A stretch of DNA of 64,000 nucleotides, from the NCBI RefSeq assembly GCF_000772955.1, contig NZ_JPVO01000048.1, forward strand, positions 1 to 64,000, given 5' to 3'. Positions 44,186 to 54,800 of the stretch are shown here, piece by piece. The first letter of the stretch is position 1. Each line of letters begins with the position of its first letter. Under the pieces are notes generated by a model, which was given only the letters and a program-made list of their open reading frames with translations, was not told where the DNA came from and searched no databases. This DNA is from Ureibacillus sinduriensis BLB-1 = JCM 15800 (lineage in GTDB: Bacteria > Bacillota > Bacilli > Bacillales_A > Planococcaceae). The position numbers were made by a program, and so were the translations under genes.

Positions 44186-45367
44186 ATGGAACAATTGTTC
44201 ACAATATTGGAAAGCCATTATGAAGAAATGGTTTCGATTAGACGCTTCCTGCATGAAAATCCGGAATTATCATTCCAAGAAATACATACACCAAATTATA
44301 TAGCAAACTATCATCGGAAATTGGGGCTTGAAGTGCGCGAAGGGGTTGGTGGTCGAGGTGTCGTAGCCACATTGAAAGGGGCAAAGCCGGGGAAAACGGT
44401 CGCATTGCGCGCGGACTTTGATGCACTGGCCATTCAAGAGCAAAATGATATTCCATACAAATCAAAAGTCGATGGTGTCATGCATGCTTGTGGCCACGAT
44501 GGTCATACAGCGACCCTTCTAGTTCTGGCCAAAGCTTTGGTAGCGATGAAAGACGAGCTTCAAGGAAACATTGTCTTTATCCATCAATTTGCCGAAGAAA
44601 TTGCTCCAGGGGGGGCAAAGCCGATGATAGAAGATGGATGCCTGGACGGAGTGGATGTCATCTTTGGTACTCATCTCTGGGCACCGGCACCACTTGGGGA
44701 CGTACTCGTTCGTAATGGTGCCATTATGGCTGCAGCGGATCGGCTGGAAGTGACGATTCAAGGAAAAGGGGGCCATGGTGCAGAACCCCATCATTCAGTT
44801 GACTCGATTTTAGTTGCATCCCAATTTATTACGCAACTTCAGACGGTCGTATCCAGAAGAATCGATCCATTGAAGTCAGCTGTTGTATCGATTGGGCATT
44901 TCGAAGCCATTAATCCTTTCAATGTAATAGCCGAGAAAGTGGAACTGAAAGGGACAGTCCGCACTTTTGATGAACAGGTGCGCACCCAGATAGAAAATGA
45001 GATTGAGCTCCTCCTTAAATCGGTGTGTGAAGGGTTCCATGCGACCTATGAATATGCCTTTACAAGAGGTTACCCACCGGTTGTGAATCATAAAAAGGAA
45101 ACGCAATTCCTTGCGGATGTTGCCTGCCAAATCTCGGAAGTACACAACGTCATTGAATGCTCGCCATTAATGGTTGGGGAAGATTTCTCCTATTATTTAG
45201 AAAAAGTGCCAGGGACCTTTTTTATTACAGGTGCAAAAGATCCAGCTTGGAAGGATGCCTATCCACATCACCATGCCCAATTTAATTTTGATGAAAGCGC
45301 CATGTTGATTGCCGCAAAAACACTCGGGTTGGCTACATTAAAATACTTAAAGCAAAGCAAAAAATAA
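44186..45367 (+). CDS. M20-family amidohydrolase (N-acyl-amino acid amidohydrolase type)
   Basis: This 393-residue metallohydrolase resembles hippurate hydrolase/YhaA-type enzymes. LRADFDALAIQEQ and HACGHDGHTATLL carry the metal-binding Asp, Cys and His; HQFAEEIAPGGAKPMIE has the catalytic Glu pair; MVGEDFSYYLEKVPG the final ligand region. A dimerisation domain sits in the middle. GAGAGGGG precedes the ATG at 44186. Substrates in this family are N-acyl amino acids or related amides; the exact one is not evident. It is monocistronic. Confidence 0.85.
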   Translation: MEQLFTILESHYEEMVSIRRFLHENPELSFQEIHTPNYIANYHRKLGLEVREGVGGRGVVATLKGAKPGKTVALRADFDALAIQEQNDIPYKSKVDGVMHACGHDGHTATLLVLAKALVAMKDELQGNIVFIHQFAEEIAPGGAKPMIEDGCLDGVDVIFGTHLWAPAPLGDVLVRNGAIMAAADRLEVTIQGKGGHGAEPHHSVDSILVASQFITQLQTVVSRRIDPLKSAVVSIGHFEAINPFNVIAEKVELKGTVRTFDEQVRTQIENEIELLLKSVCEGFHATYEYAFTRGYPPVVNHKKETQFLADVACQISEVHNVIECSPLMVGEDFSYYLEKVPGTFFITGAKDPAWKDAYPHHHAQFNFDESAMLIAAKTLGLATLKYLKQSKK

Positions 45368-45414
45368 TAAATAGACAACGAAAAAAATATCCACTTCGAA
45401 AAAAGAAGTGGATT

Positions 45415-45448
45415 CGAAAGTGTAGGCAATTTGTCTACGCTTTTTTCA
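45415..45448 (+). terminator. Terminator after the M20 hydrolase gene
   Basis: AAGTGTAG and CTACGCTT (one G-U pair) flank a short loop and are followed by TTTTTTC. A second small hairpin, CCACTTC/GAAGTGG, lies at about 45390-45412. Confidence 0.65.
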
Positions 45449-45458
45449 TTATTTATCA

Positions 45459-45962
45459 TTATCTTGTCGGGAAAGGAGATCCTTGAAGATATGTTAATGG
45501 TTCAGTAAACTCTGCAAAATCAAAGTAGATCATAGGGAACAGGTAATAATGACCTGTATCGGCTTCGGCAATAATGGCGTGATCCCGGCCCGCCTCAACG
45601 ACAGCTCCACGGACAACCCTGGTAGTACCCCCGTTTTGATTTTCACCTACTTCACCTGAAGGAATAGTAAAGTAAAAGGTACCAATTTTACCGCGATTTA
45701 ATCTTAAAATATTTTCAATATACGATTCTTCACGAAAAGCTGCCGCCGATCTCATTGGATTTATCATACCTTGTGATGCAGCTTGGTTTGGAGGAGTATT
45801 CATTTGCCCAGTTGGGAATTGAAAATTAGGAAACTGCCCAGAAGGAGATTGCCCAGAAGGGAACTGACCACCAGGAAATTGTCCCGAAGGAAATTGCCCA
45901 TTTGAAGTTGGATATGCTTGTTGCCCATTTTGAGTCGATTGACCCCAATTATGATATGTCAA
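45459..45962 (-). CDS. gerQ: Spore coat protein GerQ
   Basis: This 167-residue protein has the conserved GerQ C-terminal domain, ESYIENILRLNRGKIGTFYFTIPSG, then VRGAVVEAGRDHAIIAEADTG and the ending IYFDFAEF. GerQ is a spore coat protein needed for localising the lytic enzyme CwlJ and is crosslinked by transglutaminase in B. subtilis. The N-terminal half is Gln/Gly/Pro-rich, with about six GQFPSG-like units. Only one lysine (in RGKIG) is present in the whole protein. The start is most likely TTG 45962, after GAAAGGGTG; GTG 45971 lies within that site. Confidence 0.9.
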   Translation of the reverse strand: MTYHNWGQSTQNGQQAYPTSNGQFPSGQFPGGQFPSGQSPSGQFPNFQFPTGQMNTPPNQAASQGMINPMRSAAAFREESYIENILRLNRGKIGTFYFTIPSGEVGENQNGGTTRVVRGAVVEAGRDHAIIAEADTGHYYLFPMIYFDFAEFTEPLTYLQGSPFPTR

Positions 45963-46509
45963 AAAAAACACCCTTTCATCTTTTTTTGCTTTTTCAGTTT
46001 TAAACAGTAAGACAGAACATTTTGTTTGAACAAGAAAGAACCATATAATTTTTTCGTCCGGTAATCCATTGATTGAACCACCGGGTCGGACAGTCCCCGG
46101 CAGGCATAATGACTAACATGAGTCTTTAACAAGTTGGAAGCGATTCGGCATTAAACCATATATAACACCGACATTGCCTGCTAAGCAACATGCCTAATTC
46201 GCCCCATCTCCTTTGCATTATCACACTTGATTCGTGCAAAGAAGGGCACCTGAGCATCATTGGCTAAAAAAACAGCTATATGGCATACCTCCTCATAACA
46301 CTTTATGCGTTTGTTCCCATTTAAGAATAAAAAATAATAAAAAATCGCCCATGTTTTTAATGTATGTATAAAGGGAGAAAGAGTTCACAGATTTTGTATA
46401 AAATGATCGAATTATTAATAAAATGAAACTAAATAAAGGTTCGCGAGCTTTTGTAAATTATTTCAAAGGGGAATCGTAACTTACCGAATAGAATATAGGG
46501 GTTGATCCT
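45963..46509. other. 547-bp intergenic region with possible decayed coding sequence
   Basis: No intact gene is seen. On the minus strand between about 46260 and 46010 one frame reads protein-like stretches (VPFFARIKCDNAKEMGRIRH, then THVSHYACRGLSDPVVQSMD) interrupted by a TAG and a TAA. It could be a decayed or multi-copy element. A short GC-rich inverted repeat CCGGG/CCCGG lies at 46080-46100. Confidence 0.3.
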
Positions 46510-46692
46510 GTGCAAGTGGGTATCTGGGTTTCAATAGTCATCAGTGCGATGATTTCTTTTTTTATCGCAAGTCTTTTCAAGCAGCCATTGCATTGGTATT
46601 TATTTGTTTTAATAATCTGTATCGGATTTTTCATCAATACAATTATCTTGATTTTGAGAACAAAGGAAGACCAAGAAAAAAACGAGGCGTAG
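46510..46692 (+). CDS. Small two-helix membrane protein, 60 aa
   Basis: The product has two hydrophobic segments (IWVSIVISAMISFFIASLF and WYLFVLIICIGFFINTIILI) and a charged C-terminus RTKEDQEKNEA. GTG 46510 follows ATAGGGG by about eight bases. The stop lies inside a strong terminator hairpin, which supports a real transcript. I do not recognise a family. It is convergent with hemQ. Confidence 0.6.
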   Translation: MQVGIWVSIVISAMISFFIASLFKQPLHWYLFVLIICIGFFINTIILILRTKEDQEKNEA

Positions 46693-46724
46693 AATCGAAA
46701 TTTATCGATTACGCCTCGTTTTTC
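46684..46724. terminator. Terminator overlapping the end of the 60-aa membrane protein gene
   Basis: AACGAGGCGTA and TACGCCTCGTT are perfect arms extended by TCGA/TCGA, followed by TTTTTC on the plus strand. Confidence 0.85.
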
Positions 46725-46823
46725 TTCAACTTATTGACACTATCCAGCAGCGAATGCTGGCTGTTGCGCTTGAATGGACTAAAAAGCATCCTTGTCCATC
46801 CCAGCACCCCATGATTTTCTTGG

Positions 46824-47576
46824 TTACTTGACAGTTAAGAAAGTTGTTAATTTATCGTTATCCAACAAGTTTCCGACTAAGAATTCACCAAACTCGCCGT
46901 ATCTTGCAGAAACTTCATCAAAACGCATTTCATACACGATTTTTTTGAATTGAAGCATATCCTCGGAGAATAAAGTCACACCCCACTCATGGTCATCTAA
47001 GCCGACAGAACCTGTAATGATCTGCTTAATTTTCCCTGCATAGCTGCGACCGATCAAACCATGAGAATGCATTAACTTGCGACGCTCTTCCATATCAAGC
47101 ATGTACCAGTTATCATTACCTTCACGGCGTTTATCCATTGGATAGAAACATACATATTTTGTACGCGGTAACTCAGGATATAATCTTGCACGTACATGCG
47201 GGTTTTGGTAAGGGTCTTCATCGGAATCTTTGGCTAAATAGTTTGATAGCTCAACAACAGAAACATAAGAATATGTTGGCACTGTAAAGTCGGCAATCGC
47301 CAATTTATTAAATTCCGCTTCTAGTTCTTGTAGTTCTTCAGGTGTTTCGCGAAGAATCATAAGCATAAAATCGGCTTTTTGCCCAATAATTGAATAGAAT
47401 GCATGGGAGCCGGTTTTGGCAACATGTGCTTCGTTTAATTTTTCCAAGTATTGTACGAACTCATTGACTGCATTTGTACGTTCCTCTTGTGAAACTAATT
47501 TCCACGATGTCCAGTCGATTGCTCTGAAATCATGTAAACAGTACCAGCCATCCAATGTAATTGCTGCTTCATTCAT
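46824..47576 (-). CDS. hemQ: Coproheme decarboxylase HemQ
   Basis: This 250-residue chlorite-dismutase-fold enzyme converts coproheme III to heme b, the last step of the Gram-positive coproporphyrin route. Signatures are [15 protein letters not shown] at the N-terminus, [20 protein letters not shown] with the radical-forming Tyr, and [19 protein letters not shown] with the heme-ligand His. It is the ywfI orthologue by position. AAGGAG lies before the ATG. Confidence 0.96.
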   Translation of the reverse strand: MNEAAITLDGWYCLHDFRAIDWTSWKLVSQEERTNAVNEFVQYLEKLNEAHVAKTGSHAFYSIIGQKADFMLMILRETPEELQELEAEFNKLAIADFTVPTYSYVSVVELSNYLAKDSDEDPYQNPHVRARLYPELPRTKYVCFYPMDKRREGNDNWYMLDMEERRKLMHSHGLIGRSYAGKIKQIITGSVGLDDHEWGVTLFSEDMLQFKKIVYEMRFDEVSARYGEFGEFLVGNLLDNDKLTTFLTVK

Positions 47577-47852
47577 TTGATAACACTCCTTAATTGATAA
47601 TCATTCACAAGTATCTTAGCATAAAATCAAAATAATTCCTTGTAAGAAACGGCACAACTTGCCGAAATTCACTAATTTGACAAGAGTGACATTCTTTCAG
47701 TTCCGAATAAGTTTGCTGTTTTTTGAGTAACTTGATTCAAATTTCTTTGCAAAGCAGGTTATCAATCCAAAAAGTGACCGGCTGGAATTGATGGATGAAA
47801 TGCTTTTCGTGTATGCTTAACTTATTATTCGGTTAGAAGGAGTACCAAACAA

Positions 47853-48686
47853 ATGCATCCTTTATTACAACAAAATACATGGCGTTTTATTGATCAATCC
47901 ATCACAATGAAAGGGAAAACCCCTCTGGAGTCATTCGCGATGGATGATACATTGTGCGAGCTGGTCGGGCAAACACGATCTAGCAGCACCATCCGAACTT
48001 GGGTTCATGATCATACGGTAGTCCTTGGCATACAGGATCATCGACTACCATACGTTCAAGAGGGAATTGAATTTTTAAATTCAAGAAACTATCAAGCTAT
48101 TGTTCGTAATTCTGGCGGACTAGCCGTAGTATTGGATAGTGGCGTGTTAAATATTTCAATTATATTATCAGAACAAAAGGGTTCCATTAACATAAATGAG
48201 GGCTATGAGGTAATGGTGTATCTTATTAAATTGCTCTTCCCTGAAGCATGCGACAAAATAGAAGCTTATGAAATTATCGGTTCCTATTGTCCGGGTTCCT
48301 ATGATTTAAGTATCGGGGGAAGGAAATTCGCCGGTATATCGCAACGCCGGCTCAGACAGGGCATTGCTGTCCAAATTTACCTTTGTATTGAAGGAAGTGG
48401 CAGCGAGCGCGCGAAACTAGTAAAAGATTTCTATACGGTTAGCAAAAAAGAAGAAGAAACGAAATTTGTCTATCCAAACATTCAGCCTGAAGTAATGGCT
48501 AGTTTGAGTGAGTTATTGAATATACCTTTGACAGTTCAGGAGACCGTTTTTAGATTGCAAGCCGTGTTGAACCGAATAAGTGATCGAAATACCGTTCAAT
48601 TGTTCAATGAAACCGAACTGGAACTATATACTTTTTATTTAAATCGTGTACTTGAACGAAATGAAAAAATGCTAAATAAGAAGTAA
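47853..48686 (+). CDS. lipL: Octanoyl-[GcvH]:protein N-octanoyltransferase
   Basis: This 277-residue amidotransferase moves octanoate from GcvH to the E2 subunits of lipoate-dependent complexes. The catalytic cysteine is C146 in IIGSYCPGSYDLSIGG, followed by RKFAGISQRRLRQG, and IVRNSGGLAVVLDSG upstream, all typical of LipL (ywfL). It lies divergent from hemQ, as in B. subtilis, and is convergent with rsfA. Confidence 0.93.
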   Translation: MHPLLQQNTWRFIDQSITMKGKTPLESFAMDDTLCELVGQTRSSSTIRTWVHDHTVVLGIQDHRLPYVQEGIEFLNSRNYQAIVRNSGGLAVVLDSGVLNISIILSEQKGSININEGYEVMVYLIKLLFPEACDKIEAYEIIGSYCPGSYDLSIGGRKFAGISQRRLRQGIAVQIYLCIEGSGSERAKLVKDFYTVSKKEEETKFVYPNIQPEVMASLSELLNIPLTVQETVFRLQAVLNRISDRNTVQLFNETELELYTFYLNRVLERNEKMLNKK

Positions 48687-48702
48687 GATTCATATGTAAA
48701 GG

Positions 48703-48743
48703 AAAAACGTGAGTGTGCTTAATTCGGCACATCCACGTTTTCT
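48703..48743. terminator. Bidirectional terminator between lipL and rsfA
   Basis: AAAAACGTGAGTGTGC pairs with GCACATCCACGTTTTC with small internal mismatches, and T-runs occur on both strands. It overlaps the rsfA stop. Confidence 0.7.
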
Positions 48744-49381
48744 TTTTCATTACTGCCGGTCGTATAGTTGGCAACTAAATTACCATTTTTCTCCATCTTG
48801 AAAACGGGAGCAACGCGGTTGTCGTCCTCGTCCAGTGTTACTAATCTACGAGCACGATTCATAATTTGCACAAATTGCTCATAATCTTCGCGAATTTCTT
48901 TATTCTCTTGTTCTAGTCGTTTTAGCTGATGTTCTAACTCTTTTATTTTTTCAGTTGATGTATTTGCAATATGGCGCCATTTTGTTGCTTCCATATCATT
49001 GCCGCCTTGATGCTGTAAACGCAATAGATAGGCAATAACAATATCCAGATTGAGAGCTGATAAGGGAATTGATTTCGTCTCTTCTGTTGGTTGAGCATTT
49101 GGCAGCAAATAGACACTTTGAGTGCGGCGTCTACCATTCACTCCTAAAACTCTCATTCTTTCTTTTCTTTCTTTTTTTGCTTCAGCTAATTCTTTCTCAT
49201 ATAATCGGCGCACTACAGCATTCCAACGGAAACCGCATGCTGCTGCTGTTCGATTTAACGCATCACCGGCTTCCTCAAAGGCGTTCAACTGGGTACTGCC
49301 TTCTTTCACGTGTCTAATGACCGCCTCTGCCAATAATTCGTCGTTTTCTTTTAACCAAGCATCTTGTCTTACTTTGACCAT
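48719..49381 (-). CDS. rsfA: RsfA-family prespore-specific regulator
   Basis: This 220-residue protein has an N-terminal Myb/SANT-like DNA-binding region ([20 protein letters not shown] then [20 protein letters not shown]), a basic segment, and a coiled-coil of about 40 residues ([20 protein letters not shown]) before an acidic tail. It matches RsfA (ywfN), which adjusts SigF-dependent transcription in the forespore. The position after lipL agrees. AGGAGG precedes the ATG. Confidence 0.9.
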   Translation of the reverse strand: MVKVRQDAWLKENDELLAEAVIRHVKEGSTQLNAFEEAGDALNRTAAACGFRWNAVVRRLYEKELAEAKKERKERMRVLGVNGRRRTQSVYLLPNAQPTEETKSIPLSALNLDIVIAYLLRLQHQGGNDMEATKWRHIANTSTEKIKELEHQLKRLEQENKEIREDYEQFVQIMNRARRLVTLDEDDNRVAPVFKMEKNGNLVANYTTGSNEKENVDVPN

Positions 49382-49691
49382 TTTTAAAACCTCCTGTAAA
49401 GTTCATAGTTTTGATTTGTTTGTACAAAACTTATAATGTCCAAGAAGTTCCAATTTTATTCAAATGTTTTTAATCTATATATTAGATTCGTTCTTTTTTA
49501 TTCTTTTAAGTGGAAAGGGAAAAAAGATGATGATAGAGAAAGTGGCGCTTATTGTACTTTTGATTGAGAAATATCGTTTTACTTGATGATGACTGTTTTC
49601 ATAGGCTAAAATATCTGTTAGATTAAAAAACATATCGGGAAAATAGTTTGCGATAAGAAAGATATTATTAGCAGAAAGGGTTGTTGGCAAA
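49382..49691. other. Divergent promoter region between rsfA and the DUF1450 gene
   Basis: The 310 bp are AT-rich, with no gene or RNA structure that I can support. TAAAAT near 49613 could be a -10 element for the DUF1450 gene. Confidence 0.4.
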
Positions 49692-49916
49692 ATGGCAAAC
49701 GAATTTAAAGTTTGCGATGAATGTCAGGCCGTTAATTTAAAAACGTTAATTCCTAAGTTAAAAGAATTAGATCCAGATGCAACGATTGAAATTGGCTGTC
49801 ATTCATATTGTGGACCAGGACGGAAAAAAACATTCACCTTCGTAAATGGAAGGCCAGTAAATGCATTAACTGAAGAAGAGTTAATGGAAAAAGTTGTAGC
49901 AAAACTTAAAAAATAA
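49692..49916 (+). CDS. DUF1450 family protein (YuzB-like), 74 aa
   Basis: This small protein has two Cys pairs, FKVCDECQ and [15 protein letters not shown], followed by [18 protein letters not shown]. That is the DUF1450 layout, a thioredoxin-like, possibly iron-sulfur or zinc-binding fold with no known function. GAAAGG lies upstream of the ATG. It is monocistronic and ends in a terminator. Confidence 0.85.
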   Translation: MANEFKVCDECQAVNLKTLIPKLKELDPDATIEIGCHSYCGPGRKKTFTFVNGRPVNALTEEELMEKVVAKLKK

Positions 49917-49922
49917 TGACAG

Positions 49923-49957
49923 AAAGCTATCTTCTAACAATCGGGGATGGCTTTTTT
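49923..49957 (+). terminator. Terminator of the DUF1450 gene
   Basis: AAGCTATC pairs with GATGGCTT (one wobble) and is followed by TTTTTT. Confidence 0.7.
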
Positions 49958-50246
49958 GAACACTATCTATAGGGATTAAGTTATTTATTAAGAGTTGGAG
50001 CGATTTAAGCTCAAGCCACTGTTCCTGCCTTCTTGAATTAGTAGGCGGTAATTATAGCAGACTGCGCTCTCTGGAATAGAACTGCTTCAGGAGCTACCTA
50101 ATACATAGAATTTCAAATTTTCTAGATGAATGAAAGAAAAATCCATCAACATACGTTAATTTCTAGTAATTTAGTGGGTGCTTGATGTAATTCGCTGAGA
50201 ACTCCCATATAATAAAAGGTAAGTTTTAGAGAGTGAGGTGCGGAGT

Positions 50247-51497
50247 GTGGAGGATTACGCAAGTGCAAAATTAATAGAAGAAAAAGTGTTCAAAGATCCT
50301 GTGCACCGCTATGTTCATGTGCGCGATCAAATCATATGGGATTTAATAGGTACGAAAGAGTTTCAGCGTTTACGTCGAATTAAACAGCTGGGCACAACAT
50401 ATCTCGTTTTTCATGGTGCGGAACATAGTCGCTTTAATCATTCGCTCGGTGTATATGAAATTGTCCGGCGCATTGTGGACGATGTTTTTCGCGGACGCCC
50501 GCAATGGGATGAAAGTGAACGGCTTGTGGTTCTATGTGCGGCTTTGCTTCATGATTTAGGGCATGGACCGTTTTCCCATTCATTTGAAAATGTTTTTCAT
50601 ACTGACCATGAATACTTTACACGACTCATTTTATTGGGCAATACAGAAGTCAATGCTATATTAAGGAAAGTGTCAGAGGATTTTCCAGAGAGAGTCGCAT
50701 TGGTGATTGAGAAAAACTATACGAATACGTTGGCGGTCAGCCTCATTTCGAGCCAGATCGATGCCGACCGAATGGACTATTTGCAGCGGGATGCCTATTT
50801 TACAGGCGTAAGCTACGGCCACTTTGATATGGAACGAATCTTGAGAGTCATACGCCCAAGGCAAGGCCAGATCGTCTTTAAGGCGACAGGGATGCATGCA
50901 ATTGAAGATTACATTATGTCCCGTTATCAAATGTATCTCCAAATCTATTTTCACCCAGTCTCCCGTAGTGCCGAAGCGATCCTGAACCATATACTTAAGC
51001 GAGCAAAGAAGTTATATGAAGAGGGTTATCAATTCAAATTCGAGCCGACACACTTTCAATCATTTTTTAAAAATGAGGTAACGTTGGAAGATTACTTGGC
51101 CCTCGATGAAAATGTACTACTAGCATACTTCCAATTCTGGATGAGTGAAGAGGATGCCATATTGAAAGATCTTTGCAGACGATTTGTCAATCGTGATTTA
51201 TTTGCGCATGTCGATTTGAATCCCGAAGAAGAGCCGGAACGTTTTGCGTGGCTCGTAGAACAAGTGCGATCGGTGGGGCTTGATCCTGAGTATTATATAA
51301 AGCCGGATTCAACATCGGACTTACCGTATGATTTTTACCGTCCAGGTTTGAAATCAACAAAAAAACCAATCTACATGGAAATGCCAAGTGGTGAAATTAA
51401 AGAACTTTCCGAGCTTTCCCACATCGTTTCGGCAATGGCAAACAATATTAAAGTAGATTATAAAGTGTATTACCCAAAAGAAATCATGTTTATTTAA
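50247..51497 (+). CDS. ywfO: HD-domain phosphohydrolase (YwfO)
   Basis: This 416-residue protein belongs to the dGTPase-like HD family. Metal ligands are visible: H in FHGAEHSRFNHSLG, HD in ALLHDLGHGPFSH, and D in SSQIDADRMDYLQRD. B. subtilis YwfO and its Enterococcus homologue are reported dNTP triphosphohydrolases. GTG at 50247 is preferred over the in-frame GTG at 50238 because GAGGTG lies directly upstream. A terminator follows, and a degraded copy of its last 46 bp lies at 51575-51613. Confidence 0.9.
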   Translation: MEDYASAKLIEEKVFKDPVHRYVHVRDQIIWDLIGTKEFQRLRRIKQLGTTYLVFHGAEHSRFNHSLGVYEIVRRIVDDVFRGRPQWDESERLVVLCAALLHDLGHGPFSHSFENVFHTDHEYFTRLILLGNTEVNAILRKVSEDFPERVALVIEKNYTNTLAVSLISSQIDADRMDYLQRDAYFTGVSYGHFDMERILRVIRPRQGQIVFKATGMHAIEDYIMSRYQMYLQIYFHPVSRSAEAILNHILKRAKKLYEEGYQFKFEPTHFQSFFKNEVTLEDYLALDENVLLAYFQFWMSEEDAILKDLCRRFVNRDLFAHVDLNPEEEPERFAWLVEQVRSVGLDPEYYIKPDSTSDLPYDFYRPGLKSTKKPIYMEMPSGEIKELSELSHIVSAMANNIKVDYKVYYPKEIMFI

Positions 51498-51500
51498 GAG

Positions 51501-51549
51501 GAAGTCTACCAGTCTCTTGGTCCTACAAGAGAAGGTAGACTTCTTTTTT
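51501..51549 (+). terminator. Terminator of ywfO
   Basis: GAAGTCTACC (51501-51510) pairs perfectly with GGTAGACTTC (51534-51543), followed by TTTTTT. Confidence 0.88.
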
Positions 51550-51574
51550 AATGGTTATCCACATTATTTAGGGG

Positions 51575-51613
51575 ATGGCAAAATATTAAAGTATAAAATG
51601 TATTACCCAAAAG
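51575..51613 (+). repeat. Degenerate duplicate of the ywfO 3' end
   Basis: The 39 bp starting ATGGCAAAATATTAAAGTA match 51435-51480 (ATGGCAAACAATATTAAAGT...) apart from two short deletions and one substitution, and both end in TGTATTACCCAAAAG. The copy lies after the ywfO terminator and before the adhesin gene, so it looks like a scar of duplication or insertion. Confidence 0.75.
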
Positions 51614-51883
51614 GGGTGTAGAGAAAATATACTAGTATCTTAGAACTATTAAAGCTGGCTATCCATCTATTTAATTGGTTATTTAGGATTATTTTCATAG
51701 TTCTAGTGGTAAATTGCTGAATATTTAAGAGTTGTTTAAGAGGAGATAAGTAGAATGGTGAAGGTTAACTCTATTTACTTAAAATAGACGAATTCCCAGA
51801 ATAATATATAACAACTAGTAGTTTCATAACTTAAATAAATAGAGTTGATCAGTACGAATAAAAGGAGGGAATAAATAATTCCA

Positions 51884-54800
51884 ATGAGAAAACTGAATAT
51901 AGGAATCATAGTCGTCCTACTAGTGTTCCAAACGTTGCTGTCGCCGATTTCGGTGTTTGCAAGTGAGGATCTGAACAATTCTTCAGACCTTCAAGCTCTA
52001 GAGGACAACGCAACAGGTACACCTGCTAATGAAAATCAACCTCTACCAGAAGTAGACAACGGAACTAATAATGATACCGGAAACGAAGCCGGCACTGAAG
52101 CTGGTAGTGGAGAAACTGGGGAAGGTACTGAAAACAGCGGTGGAGAACAAGGATCCGGGGAAGGTACTGAAAACGGCAGCGGAGAACAAGGGGCCGAAGA
52201 AGGTGCTGAACCAGGCAGTGAAGAACCAGGGGCTGAAGAAGGCACTGAAACTGGCACTGAACCAGGAGCCGAAGAAGGCGCTGAAGCAGGTGATGGTGAA
52301 CTGGTAGATGGAATACAACCAGGTACTCTACAGGCTGTCACTGACCCAGAAGAACTTCATGCAACGCTATCATCGTTCAAAATGATGATAGATAGTGAAG
52401 AGGTGACGGTTGATTACAACAAAGAATTAACAAAAGATACAGCTGCTAAATTTGAAGTAACGTTTGACGTAGTGTTAGATAAAATGTATGCAGCAGGCAG
52501 CTGGTTTGAATTCCAGCTTCCGAATTCGCTGATTGATTTCGATAAAGCTTTCTTTGGTAATAAGGAGAAGAATGACGGTATAAACCCGGCCTATTCATAC
52601 TCTACCACTGATAATAACGTGAAAGTGGTATTGGACGAAGATTTGCCGATTGATTTTGTTGGTGACGCACCAGTTCAATTCACGATGAGCTTTACATCAG
52701 GATTTCATAACTTGTCAAATGAATTAGAACAAGAATTAGAGATTCCGACAAGCGGGGAAGGAACACAAAAAATTTCCTTGAAATTCTTACCATCAACTAC
52801 TAATGAAAAAGTGTCTAAAAGTGCCATTGGGAATCCACAGTTAGTGGATGGTAATCACCAAATGGATTGGGAAGTTTGGGTTAATAAAGCAGGAAAAGAT
52901 TTAAGTGGTGCGGTTCTATCTGACAATCCAGCTAGTGGGCATTCTGTTATAAAAGATTCCATTACGGTGGAAAAATATGCGGTGAACCTAAATGGAGTTG
53001 ATACAAGTGCTTCTATTGGTTCAACAAGTATAGAAAACTTCCCAATCTCATTAGAGGATGGAAGATATGCTTATAAAGTCACTTATAAAACAGAAGTAGA
53101 CTTAAGTGCTGCAGAAAGAGAAGGGGCAAAAACCTTTGCAAATACTGTAACATTCACTAATGGTGGAGTTACTGAAACAGCTTCTGCTTCCCAATCGGTT
53201 ACGTACGGGAAAGCCCTTGAAAAATCTTTGGATGCAGATGAAGAAAATACAAACTATCAATCTCATTGGGAAATTCGATATAACTATAATCAAGTACTCA
53301 TTCCCGAATCCGAGGCTTGGATTGAAGATACACTTGAAAGCCCACATGAAATTGACTTTGACTCGATTAAAGTGTATGAAGTGCAAGTAACAGAAACAGG
53401 CGAGGAAGAGTCTTCAACTGAAATTTCTGGCTATAGTATTGAAGAGGATGAAGGTAACAATAAATTTAAGATAAGCTTTGGAGATACTGCAAAGGCTTAT
53501 AAAATCAAGTATAAAGCTATCTACAATGAAAAAGATTTTTACACAGAAAATCGACAAGAATTTATTAACAAAGTAGTGAGTGGTAACGGGAAAACAGCAC
53601 AAGATTCCCATACTTTAAGAGAAGGCATATTAAGTAAATCACGAACGATTGATTTTGAGAACAAGAAAATCAAATGGACAATAAGTATTAAGGCGGATAA
53701 TGCACCTATCACTAATTTGAAGCTTGATGATACATTTGAATTTGGCTCAATAACTGGTAAGCATACTTTAGAGGGATCGGTAGAGGTGTCTGGAACAACA
53801 GATAGTAGTTATACTACTACTATTAAAGACAATGATCCAAGCAAAGGCTTTGAAATTACTGGCATTAATATAGCTGAAGGAAGCACAGCGACAATTGTCT
53901 ATACTACAAAGTTTGACATTGCTCCAGATGGTTCTGTTGATGAAAATGGATATGGAAATTCCGCAACTGCAACTTGGATCAGTGGAACTGATTCCTATTC
54001 ATTAACGAAAACCTCCGATTATAATCCTGAAACGACAACAAAAAATAATGGTAGTAAAGCAGGATCATTTAACTATCAAACACAGGAATTTACTTGGGGA
54101 ATTAAAGTTAACATTAATAAAACAAACATTAATGGAGCTACTTTAACAGATACCCTGGGTACAGGTCATCAAATCATCCAGGATTCTATTAAAGTATATG
54201 AGTATCAACTTGAAGAAAGTGGTTCAGAAGACGGGGATGATACAAAAGGGACTAAGGGGAATGAACTTAGTGCAGGTTATACCGTATCGCCGATTTCTGA
54301 TACAAGCTTTACTTTAACATTCAATGGCTTAATTGGTGGTGCAGAAAATAAAGTTTATTTTGTAGAGTATAAAACGAAAGATTCAAATGATATTCTTGGT
54401 ATCGAGTCGGATAACGAAAACGACCCAGGAAACGTTTATACAAACGGTGCAACATTTACTACACCACAAGGTAAATCTTATAACATCGGTTCTGCTCAAG
54501 TGACTGTGAATAATGCGAATCAACTTATCAAAAAATCTGTTAGTGGTAACTCATCTAGTAACTCAACAGATATACTAAAATGGACAATAGAAGTTAATCA
54601 ATCGCGTTCTGCTCTTGGCTCTATTACGTTGACTGATAAAGTTTCTGAGAGTTTAATTTTAGACCCAAATACAATTGAGTACCGAGAAGAAACAAGTGTG
54701 GACCAAATAACTGGTACTATTTCTTATACTCAATGGAAAAAGCCGACTGCAGATATGTTAACTACTTCGTCAGATAGTGGATTTGAATTAGTTTTAAATG

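Noticed and set aside
52036-52341. Minus-strand Ser/Pro-rich frames opposite the adhesin's acidic stalk
   Set aside because: These are shadows of the Glu/Gly repeat codons in the adhesin.
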